Assembly: GCA_017557085.1 (NCBI GenBank)
Contig: JAFZAR010000298.1
Location: 1-7,052, forward strand
Direction of reading: 5' to 3'
Length of the DNA: 7,052 nucleotides
Source: Verrucomicrobiota bacterium
Lineage (GTDB): Bacteria; Verrucomicrobiota; Verrucomicrobiia; Limisphaerales; UBA1412
Below the pieces are notes generated by a model. It was not told the origin of the DNA. It did not search any database and was given only the letters and a program-made list of their open reading frames with translations. The translations under genes were made by a program, and so were the position numbers. Each line of letters starts with the position of its first letter. Position 1 is the stretch's first letter. Shown one piece after another: positions 1 through 5,490 of this stretch.

Positions 1-866
1 CCCATCAGCGACAGGCGCAGATCGTTCCAGAGATCCTCTTTGGCCAGGCGTTCCTGAAGGGTTTGCAAGTCCTCATCATCCCAGGCATCGGCCTCGATGC
101 CCTCCCAGATCACCGCCAGCGGCTGACTGATCAGGACGATGTGTACCAGCTGGCTGATCATGAAGGGTTCTCTGGCCAGTGTATCGGACAGATCCAGCAT
201 AAAGAGGACATCTTCCAGAGCTGATTTACTCTGTTTCTGCTCCAGCTGAAAATAGGCATGAGCCGCCGCGTATTTCGATATTCCTTTCAGGGATGCCAAA
301 TGACGGACCTCCAGTTCTTCCTGTCCCGCCAGCTTGACAGAATAGCGGCATTGAGGACGCTGACGCAGCCCGTCCCGAATTTCCCGGTAGAGGGATTCCC
401 CCTGCGCCAGTTGTTCGCCAAGAGCGCGGACGGCTTCTTCATGAGTCGCGTAACCGTTTTCCAAATTGGCACCCGCTCTGCGCGGTTTGTCCCAGTGAGC
501 GTAGATATAGGAGTCGAAATCTTTTATGAACTGTTCCCATTTTTCCTTCAGCTGCTTCTGCTCATCCGGGAGTGTTTTCGCCTCCACAAACGCAACTTCC
601 CAAAAAGGCAGGGCCGCGAAATTTTTATCATCATCCAGCGGAGGAGGAAGAATGTCCTTGAGCCAGATGTAATTCTTGGTGCGTTGTGTGGGTACGGCAA
701 ATTTTTCGGCTTCGATCCCCTCAATCCAGCCGCCGCATTCCTTTACATACTGATCCCAGGCTTTGCGCCCGGTGTAGTTCTCAAATTGAAAAAACGCGAA
801 TACCGCCAGTGCGACAACCAGTGCCAGGCCCAGCAAAACCAAAAAAATCTTTTTAATCGTTTTCAT
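1..866 (-). CDS. Membrane-anchored protein of unknown function (3' end beyond the window)
   Basis: The reading frame stays open from ATG at 866-864 to the left edge, giving 288 complete codons and no stop. The N-terminus (MKTIKKIF) is positively charged and is followed by a hydrophobic stretch at about residues 8-26 (rich in L, V, A), which reads as a membrane anchor or uncleaved signal; no lipobox is seen. The rest is soluble and rich in W, E, K and Q, with a YTGRKAWDQY segment at 31-40 and PPPLDDDKNFA at 74-84. From memory, this pattern resembles uncharacterised proteins common in Verrucomicrobia and Lentisphaerae; no function is known to me. A GGGAGA ribosome-binding match lies at 882-877, ten bases before the ATG, which supports this start. 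It follows thyA on the same strand but is separated by a terminator and has its own candidate promoter. A long plus-strand frame over the same bases is rejected. Confidence 0.85.
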   Translation of the reverse strand, partial: MKTIKKIFLVLLGLALVVALAVFAFFQFENYTGRKAWDQYVKECGGWIEGIEAEKFAVPTQRTKNYIWLKDILPPPLDDDKNFAALPFWEVAFVEAKTLPDEQKQLKEKWEQFIKDFDSYIYAHWDKPRRAGANLENGYATHEEAVRALGEQLAQGESLYREIRDGLRQRPQCRYSVKLAGQEELEVRHLASLKGISKYAAAHAYFQLEQKQSKSALEDVLFMLDLSDTLAREPFMISQLVHIVLISQPLAVIWEGIEADAWDDEDLQTLQERLAKEDLWNDLRLSLM

Positions 867-911
867 TTTATTCTTGTCTCCCACAAATAATTTTATCTCC
901 CAAACCCATCC

Positions 912-940
912 TTTTTATCAACAGAAAAATCGCATGTCAA
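912..940 (-). promoter_or_regulatory. Candidate sigma-70-type promoter for the left-edge membrane protein gene
   Basis: Read on the minus strand there is a perfect TTGACA (940-935), a 17-base spacer, then TAAAAA (917-912), which matches the -10 consensus at four of six positions. It lies 45 bases upstream of the ATG at 866 and downstream of the thyA terminator, so it would give the last gene of this block its own transcript. The TTGACA spans the junction of the two copies of a 19-bp tandem repeat. The promoter assignment is inferred from consensus only. Confidence 0.5.
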
Positions 941-955
941 CAGAAAAATCGCATG
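918..955. repeat. Two perfect tandem copies of a 19-bp unit
   Basis: The unit TCAACAGAAAAATCGCATG occurs at 918-936 and again at 937-955 without a mismatch, and the next two bases (TC) begin a third copy. It lies in the non-coding gap between thyA and the left-edge gene. On the minus strand the junction forms the TTGACA of the candidate promoter; the outer copy is preceded by TCGA instead and gives TCGACA. Two copies are too few for a CRISPR array. Confidence 0.9.
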
Positions 956-992
956 TCGAGAGAAGTCATTTGATTTAGAAAGAAGATGTTAT

Positions 993-1030
993 AAAAACAA
1001 AAAATCCTGCCGCTTTTTGAACGACAGGAT
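993..1030 (-). terminator. thyA: Rho-independent terminator of thyA
   Basis: On the minus strand, 1030-1022 (ATCCTGTCG) pairs with 1012-1004 (CGGCAGGAT) to give a nine-pair stem with one G-U pair and a nine-base loop. It is followed by TTTTTTGTTTTT down to 993. The hairpin begins about 20 bases after the thyA stop, a normal position for an intrinsic terminator. Confidence 0.85.
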
Positions 1031-1050
1031 CTTGAAAGTACTATCTTGCG

Positions 1051-1845
1051 CTATACCGCCACGGGCGCTTTGATGGCCGGATGGGGATCGTAGCCTTCCA
1101 GAGTGAAATCCTCATAGCGGAAATCGTGGATGTTTTTGATCTCCGGATTCAAGTGCATCCGAGGCAGTGGCCGGAAATCGCGCGAAAGCTGTTCCTTCAC
1201 CTGCTCCTGATGGTTTTCATAGATGTGCAGGTTGCCGAAGGTATGAACAAAATCGCCCGGTTTCAATCCGGTGACCTGCGCCACCATCATGGTCAGGAGC
1301 GCATAGGAAGCGATGTTGAACGGCACGCCCAGAAAGAGATCGGCGCTGCGCTGGTAAAGCTGGCAACTGAGACGGTCACCGCAGACATTAAACTGGAAAA
1401 ACGCGTGACACGGCGGCAGCGCCATCTGATCCAGCTCGCCCGGATTCCAGGCCGTAACGATCAGGCGGCGGCTGTCCGGGGATTTGCGGATCTGCTCGAT
1501 GACGTTGTCTATCTGATTGATGGAGCGTCCGTCGGGCGTTCTCCAATCGCTCCACTGCGCGCCGTAGATGCGGCCCAGATCGCCATTGGCGTCGGCCCAT
1601 TCATCCCAGATAGTCACTTTGTTCTCGTGAAGATACTTGATATTTGTATCGCCGCGCAGGAACCAGAGCAGCTCATGGATGATGGAACGCAGATGGACCT
1701 TCTTGGTGGTCAGCAGCGGAAAGGTATCCCCCAGCGGGAACCGTGCCTGAGCACCGAACACGGCCAGAGTTCTGACCCCGGTGCGGTTCGTGGTCCAGGT
1801 TCCTTCGGACAGAACCAGTTTTAATAGATCGTGATATTGTTTCAC
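1051..1845 (-). CDS. thyA: Thymidylate synthase ThyA
   Basis: Converts dUMP to dTMP using 5,10-methylene-tetrahydrofolate, in the cytoplasm. The 264-residue product has the same length as E. coli ThyA and aligns with it end to end without gaps. Catalytic Cys146 lies in LPPCHAFFQF, with Arg21, Arg126 and Arg127 (phosphate grip), Arg166, Ser167, Asp169, Asn177, His207 and Tyr209 in place, and the family C-terminus IKAPVAV. Position 205, Asp in E. coli (GGDTH), is Asn here (FGNLH). The start codon is GTG: no other start lies between it and the in-frame stop at 1872-1870, and MKQYHDLL matches the E. coli start. There is no Shine-Dalgarno; instead TCACCTCCTT lies three bases upstream. The gene begins just past the efp terminator, so expression may depend on readthrough or on a promoter inside efp. 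No dihydrofolate reductase gene is seen nearby. Confidence 0.97.
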   Translation of the reverse strand: MKQYHDLLKLVLSEGTWTTNRTGVRTLAVFGAQARFPLGDTFPLLTTKKVHLRSIIHELLWFLRGDTNIKYLHENKVTIWDEWADANGDLGRIYGAQWSDWRTPDGRSINQIDNVIEQIRKSPDSRRLIVTAWNPGELDQMALPPCHAFFQFNVCGDRLSCQLYQRSADLFLGVPFNIASYALLTMMVAQVTGLKPGDFVHTFGNLHIYENHQEQVKEQLSRDFRPLPRMHLNPEIKNIHDFRYEDFTLEGYDPHPAIKAPVAV

Positions 1846-1848
1846 AGC

Positions 1849-1858
1849 AAGGAGGTGA
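1849..1858 (-). promoter_or_regulatory. Anti-Shine-Dalgarno-like sequence in the thyA leader
   Basis: The minus strand reads TCACCTCCTT here, three bases before the thyA GTG. This equals the pyrimidine-rich 3' end of bacterial 16S rRNA, so it is the complement of a ribosome-binding site rather than one. On the plus strand the same bases form AAGGAGGTGA, but the only ATG soon downstream (1892-1894) is followed at once by TAA, so no plus-strand gene uses it. The sequence is certain; any function is unknown. Confidence 0.5.
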
Positions 1859-1883
1859 AAAAAAGGCGGTCATCCCGCCTTTT
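1858..1883 (-). terminator. efp: Rho-independent terminator of efp
   Basis: An inverted repeat pairs 1883-1875 with 1869-1861 (AAAAGGCGG with CCGCCTTTT), a perfect nine-pair stem with a five-base loop. On the minus strand the GC part of the stem runs directly into seven T (1864-1858). It starts about 30 bases after the efp stop. The plus strand has only four T after the stem, so termination should be mainly on the efp strand. The hairpin also sits immediately before thyA and may limit readthrough into it. Confidence 0.85.
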
Positions 1884-1913
1884 CGATCATCATGTAACAA
1901 TAACAAGAACCAA

Positions 1914-2477
1914 CTAGCCGTTGGCTCTTTCCATGTATTTACCGGTGCGGGTATCGATCTTGATCTTTTCACCGGTCTTGATGAAGAGCGGAGCCTGGAC
2001 ATTGATGCCGGTCTCCAGCGTGACGGTCTTCATCACGTTGTTGGCAGAGTCGCCGCGGATGCCTTCAGGAGCATCGGTCACTGTCAGAATAACAGAAGAC
2101 GGCATTTCGATGCCCACGACCTTGCCTTCCACAAAGGTGACGGTCACCATCGCGTTTTCCACCAGATAATTGACAGCGTCGCCCAGCAGATCCGGGGTCA
2201 GTGTCACGGTCTCGTAGGTTTCAGGATCGGAAAATACATAATCGTCCCCGTCTTTGTAGCTGAACTCCATCTTCTGGGTCGTCATCGGAACGACTTCCAC
2301 TTTTTCTGTGGAACTGAAACGGACATCTGTTGATTTGCCAGTCTTCAAGCTTCTGAGAATGACCTGAACGAATGCACGGAGGTTACCCGGTGTACGGTGT
2401 GTGCATTCCAGAACGACACAGACGTCGTTATTATAAATAAGGGCTTGCCCTTTACGAATATCGTTTGCGCTCGGCAT
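1914..2477 (-). CDS. efp: Translation elongation factor P, with Asn at the loop tip
   Basis: EF-P binds between the P and E sites of the ribosome and helps peptide-bond formation at stalling sequences such as polyproline. The 187 residues match the usual length (188 in E. coli) and the three-domain layout: a KOW-like N-domain (about 1-64), a central OB domain (about 65-125), and a C-terminal OB domain with a signature region ending IDTRTGKYMER. The domain I loop reads HRTPGNLRAF; Asn32 lies where E. coli has the beta-lysylated Lys34 and Pseudomonas the rhamnosylated Arg32. The known Lys and Arg modification enzymes therefore have no target at that position. The ATG at 2477 gives the standard N-terminus MPSANDIRKG. 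GGGAGA at 2502-2497 is 19 bases away, too far for a good ribosome-binding site. The gene is divergent from the Hsp70 gene and ends at its own terminator. Confidence 0.96.
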   Translation of the reverse strand: MPSANDIRKGQALIYNNDVCVVLECTHRTPGNLRAFVQVILRSLKTGKSTDVRFSSTEKVEVVPMTTQKMEFSYKDGDDYVFSDPETYETVTLTPDLLGDAVNYLVENAMVTVTFVEGKVVGIEMPSSVILTVTDAPEGIRGDSANNVMKTVTLETGINVQAPLFIKTGEKIKIDTRTGKYMERANG

Positions 2478-2648
2478 AAGTTTTCTTTATCTATCTTCTC
2501 CCACTTGAGCGCGGGAACGCCTTACTTTACCTTTTTGGAATCAGCCATACAAGACGAAAAATCAAGCAACTATCCCGCAGACGGTCAACGTCTTTAATCA
2601 GTAGCTCCGCTTATGATTCCCATCCTCTCTGCCTTATATATTATCCAT

Positions 2649-2677
2649 TTGAAAAAAAACCTTTTTCGGCACATACT
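2649..2677 (+). promoter_or_regulatory. Candidate promoter for the Hsp70-dap gene block
   Basis: TTGAAA (2649-2654), a 17-base spacer and CATACT (2672-2677) match the sigma-70 consensus at five and four of six positions. Transcription would begin only a few bases before the ATG at 2691, making the mRNA nearly leaderless, which fits the lack of a ribosome-binding site there. An alternative -10, TATATT at 2637-2642, would leave a leader of about 40 bases but has no good -35. The 213-base divergent gap (2478-2690) also holds a short inverted repeat (AGACG-N5-CGTCT, 2579-2593) and no CIRCE heat-shock operator. No convincing efp promoter was found in it. Confidence 0.35.
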
Positions 2678-2690
2678 TTCTATCGGCGAT

Positions 2691-4571
2691 ATGAGTAGGA
2701 TTATCGGCATAGATCTTGGAACGACCAATTCACTGGCCGCGACCGTGGACAGCGGCATCCCGCTGGTCATCGCGGATGAACAGGGACAGCGCATCACTCC
2801 GTCGGTGGTCTATTTCCCGGACGCGGAAAGCACACCCGTTGTGGGATATGAGGCGGCGCGCACCCGTTCCCTCAAGCCGGGACAGACAGTTTATTCCATC
2901 AAGCGCTTTATGGGACGGCGCGGCAGCGAGATCCCGGCCGAGGAGATGCTCGTCACCTATCCGATCGAAGGCAAAGGCCATGAAGGAGTCACCGTCAACC
3001 TGTACGGACGCGCATGGACTCCCGAAGAGATCTCATCGCTGATCCTGTCCAAGCTGAAACACGACGCGGAAGTCTTTTTCGGCGAACCGGTCACACACGC
3101 CGTCATCACAGTCCCCGCCTATTTCAACGATGCCCAGCGCAACGCCACACGCAAGGCCGGCGAGCTGGCCGGGTTCGTGGTGGAGCGCATCATCAACGAG
3201 CCAACCGCGGCAGCACTGGCTTATGGTCTGGACAAGCTCAAAGATCATTCCAAGATAGCGGTTTACGATTTCGGCGGAGGCACTTTCGACCTCAGCATCC
3301 TGGAGCTGAACAAGGGTGTTTTCCAAGTGCTTTCCACTCATGGAGATACACGGCTGGGTGGTGACGATCTGGATAAACGGGTCGTGGAACATCTGTTCCA
3401 GATCATTCGGGAACAGTCGGGACTGGATGTGACACAAAATCTGGAGCAGACGGCACGCGTGAGAGAAGCCGCTGAAAACGCCAAGAAACAACTCAGCAAA
3501 TTGACGGAAACCCGTATCACTATTCCCTTTATCACGCCGCAGTACAGTCTGGACTATACCCTGACCCGGCAGAAGCTGGAAGATCTGACCCGCGACATCA
3601 TCCAGCGGACCCGTGCCCACTGTCTGCATTCCCTTTCCGACGCGCATCTGGAACCGGAGGATCTGGATCAGGTCATCCTGGTAGGCGGTCAGACCCGTAT
3701 GCCGCTGATCCGCAGGATGGTAGCTGAAATCTTCCACTGTCCTGACCCGGATCAGCCTTCCGACCGGAAAGGCCCGGAACTGAACACCTCGCAGCACCCG
3801 GATGAAGCCATCGCGCTGGGCGCGGCCGTTCAGGCGGAGATCCTTTCGGGCAATCTGGAGAATGTCCTGCTGCTGGATGTGACCCCGCTTTCGCTGGGGA
3901 TCGAGACTTTCGGCGGATTGATGAACGTCATCATCCCCCGGAATACGACCATCCCGACCAAGGCCGGCGAGCTTTTTACGACAGCGGTGGATTATCAGCC
4001 CAATATGCTGATCCATGTGCTTCAGGGAGAACGGGAACGCGCTGTTGACAACTGGAGTCTGGGCCGCTTTACCATTGATTTCGAGCCCGCGCCGAAAGGT
4101 GTTCCCCGTGTGGGAGTTCAGTTCGAGATAGACGCGGACGGCATCCTGCACGTGCTGGCACGGGATACCAAGACCGGCAAAGAAGTCGTGGTGCCGATCA
4201 AATCCACCATTGATGTCAAAGACGAAGACGTTCAAAAAATGGTGCAGGAATCCATTGACCATGCGCGGGACGACATCAAAGCCCGCCAATGGATCGAGAT
4301 CAAGATCCGCGCCCGCGATACCATCCTGGCGACACGCAACGGCTTAACGGATTGCGGAGAGGAACTTCCGGCGGCACAGCGCGAAAAGATCGAAACGGCT
4401 CTGCGCAATATAGAACAGGCACTGGAAACAGAGGATCCCGTGACCAGGATCGGAGACATCCTGAAACTGAAAGCCGCCAACACGGCACTGGACAACTGCA
4501 CCCGGCCTCTGGCGGATCTGGTCATGGACAAAGCCATGGAAGCTCTGCTGAAAAAACGGGGGCTGATCTAG
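2691..4571 (+). CDS. Hsp70-family chaperone (DnaK-like, probably a paralogue)
   Basis: Predicted ATP-dependent cytoplasmic chaperone that holds unfolded polypeptides. The 626 residues show the Hsp70 order: a nucleotide-binding domain with IGIDLGTTNS (5-14), IKRFMGR around Lys71, VPAYFNDAQR (141-150), DFGGGTFD (193-200, Thr198) and VILVGGQTRMP (328-338); the linker LLLDVTPLSLGIET (393-406); a beta substrate-binding domain with NTTIPTK and HVLQGERERA; then a helical lid. Compared with E. coli DnaK it has about 12 extra residues near 350-369 and a tail ending ALLKKRGLI instead of an acidic EEVD-like end. I therefore read it as a paralogue, though DnaK itself or an HscA-type role cannot be excluded. 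ATG 2691 is chosen because MSRIIGIDLG is the classic start; a start at 2613 would add 26 atypical residues. No dnaJ, grpE or iron-sulfur assembly gene is nearby. No terminator separates it from dapF. Confidence 0.93.
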   Translation: MSRIIGIDLGTTNSLAATVDSGIPLVIADEQGQRITPSVVYFPDAESTPVVGYEAARTRSLKPGQTVYSIKRFMGRRGSEIPAEEMLVTYPIEGKGHEGVTVNLYGRAWTPEEISSLILSKLKHDAEVFFGEPVTHAVITVPAYFNDAQRNATRKAGELAGFVVERIINEPTAAALAYGLDKLKDHSKIAVYDFGGGTFDLSILELNKGVFQVLSTHGDTRLGGDDLDKRVVEHLFQIIREQSGLDVTQNLEQTARVREAAENAKKQLSKLTETRITIPFITPQYSLDYTLTRQKLEDLTRDIIQRTRAHCLHSLSDAHLEPEDLDQVILVGGQTRMPLIRRMVAEIFHCPDPDQPSDRKGPELNTSQHPDEAIALGAAVQAEILSGNLENVLLLDVTPLSLGIETFGGLMNVIIPRNTTIPTKAGELFTTAVDYQPNMLIHVLQGERERAVDNWSLGRFTIDFEPAPKGVPRVGVQFEIDADGILHVLARDTKTGKEVVVPIKSTIDVKDEDVQKMVQESIDHARDDIKARQWIEIKIRARDTILATRNGLTDCGEELPAAQREKIETALRNIEQALETEDPVTRIGDILKLKAANTALDNCTRPLADLVMDKAMEALLKKRGLI

Positions 4572-4638
4572 GAGAATTTAAAAATAAAAGAAGATACGTT
4601 CCCCCTTGAATCGAAAAGGAGAGTTAGTTAAAATCAAT

Positions 4639-4642
4639 GAGG
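4639..4642 (+). promoter_or_regulatory. dapF: Ribosome-binding site deciding the dapF start
   Basis: GAGG lies five bases before the ATG at 4648 and supports that start. A stronger-looking AAGGAG at 4616-4621 has no in-frame start at a suitable distance: the in-frame TTG at 4606 lies before it, and the ATG at 4637 downstream is out of frame. Confidence 0.45.
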
Positions 4643-4647
4643 CGGTT

Positions 4648-5460
4648 ATGCTGGTGGATTTTATAAAAATGAATGGAGCCGGGAACGACTTCATATTGAT
4701 AGACAATCGCAATGGGAATCTGTCCCTGACAACGGAACAGATCGTTCGATTGTGTCATCGTCAGAAAGGTGTTGGAGCCGATGGACTTATCCTTCTTGAG
4801 AACTGCAAGAGCGGTCAAGCGGATTTTGCCTGGGGCTTTTACAACAGCGATGGCAGCGAGGCCGAAATGTGCGGGAACGGCAGCCGTTGTTTTGCCCGTT
4901 TTATCCAGACACTGGTACCCGATATCGGTCCTACGGTGAGTTTTGAAACGATATCCGGCATTATCCACGCGGAATTCCTGGGCGATCAGGTCAAGGTAAA
5001 TCTCACTCAGCCGCACAGTCTTTCATTGAATATCCACCTGAGCTGGGAAGATCAGACCAAAGAAGTGCATTTTCTCAATACCGGCGTTCCCCACACGGTT
5101 TGTTTTGTGGACGATATCGAGTCCGTCCCCGTAAAGAAATGGGGAGCGGCTCTGCGGTATCATCCCTATTTTTCACCCAAGGGAACAAATGTCAACTTTG
5201 CCCAGCGGATGCCCGACGGCTCTATCCGGGTGCGCACGTATGAGCGCGGCGTGGAGAGCGAGACCCTGGCCTGCGGAACAGGCGTGACCGCTTCGGCGCT
5301 GATCAGCGCGACGGTCTTCCACCTGGAAAGCCCTGTTCAGGTTCTTACCCGCGGCGGAGATATCCTGCGGGTCGGTTTCAAGCGGGAGAAGTCATGCTTT
5401 AAAGATGTAACACTGACCGGTCCGGCGGAGATCTCATTCCGGGGACAGGTGGAAATTTAA
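4648..5460 (+). CDS. dapF: Diaminopimelate epimerase DapF
   Basis: Converts LL-diaminopimelate to meso-diaminopimelate, the precursor of lysine and a peptidoglycan cross-linker, by a cofactor-free two-cysteine mechanism. The 270 residues (E. coli: 274) contain both active-site cysteines in their family motifs: Cys75 in EMCGNGSR and Cys209 in ETLACGTG. Substrate-binding signatures are also present: GNDF (12-15, Asn13), Asn66 in YNSDGSEAE, GTNVNF (179-184, Asn181) and YERGVE (198-203). The frame stays open upstream to a TTG at 4606, but ATG 4648 gives the normal family start (MLVDFIKMNGAGNDF) and has a nearby GAGG. It follows the Hsp70 gene by 76 bases with no terminator and precedes dapA by 30 bases, so co-transcription is likely. 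A nine-codon out-of-frame ORF (4637-4666) overlaps the start. Confidence 0.97.
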   Translation: MLVDFIKMNGAGNDFILIDNRNGNLSLTTEQIVRLCHRQKGVGADGLILLENCKSGQADFAWGFYNSDGSEAEMCGNGSRCFARFIQTLVPDIGPTVSFETISGIIHAEFLGDQVKVNLTQPHSLSLNIHLSWEDQTKEVHFLNTGVPHTVCFVDDIESVPVKKWGAALRYHPYFSPKGTNVNFAQRMPDGSIRVRTYERGVESETLACGTGVTASALISATVFHLESPVQVLTRGGDILRVGFKREKSCFKDVTLTGPAEISFRGQVEI

Positions 5461-5490
5461 AACGATTTAAAAAAGTTAAGAGTTATAGTT

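Noticed and set aside
258..890. 210-residue plus-strand ORF opposite the left-edge membrane protein gene
   Set aside because: The minus-strand frame has a membrane anchor, a ribosome-binding site, a promoter match and family-like motifs; the plus frame has none of these.
918..958. Possible CRISPR array
   Set aside because: There are only two directly abutting 19-bp copies, no spacers and no cas genes.
1081..1824. 247-residue plus-strand ORF opposite thyA
   Set aside because: thyA aligns along its full length with a known enzyme; the opposite frame is a by-product of its codon use.
2397..2597. 66-residue plus-strand ORF across the efp start and intergenic gap
   Set aside because: It overlaps the efp 5' end, has no ribosome-binding site and no recognisable feature.
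2613..2690. 26-residue N-terminal extension of the Hsp70 protein
   Set aside because: Hsp70 proteins start close to the IGIDLGTTNS motif; the extension overlaps the AT-rich promoter region and looks non-coding.
2478..2690. Heat-shock CIRCE operator or a tRNA in the divergent gap
   Set aside because: The TTAGCACTC-N9-GAGTGCTAA pattern is absent, and no cloverleaf or TTCGA-type arm could be assembled.
3033..4289. 418-residue minus-strand ORF opposite the Hsp70 gene
   Set aside because: It shows no recognisable motif and lies wholly within a gene with clear Hsp70 signatures; long antisense frames are common in GC-ending codon sets.
4606..4647. TTG start 14 codons upstream for dapF
   Set aside because: The ATG at 4648 gives the standard DapF N-terminus and has GAGG at a suitable distance; the extension has no family counterpart.
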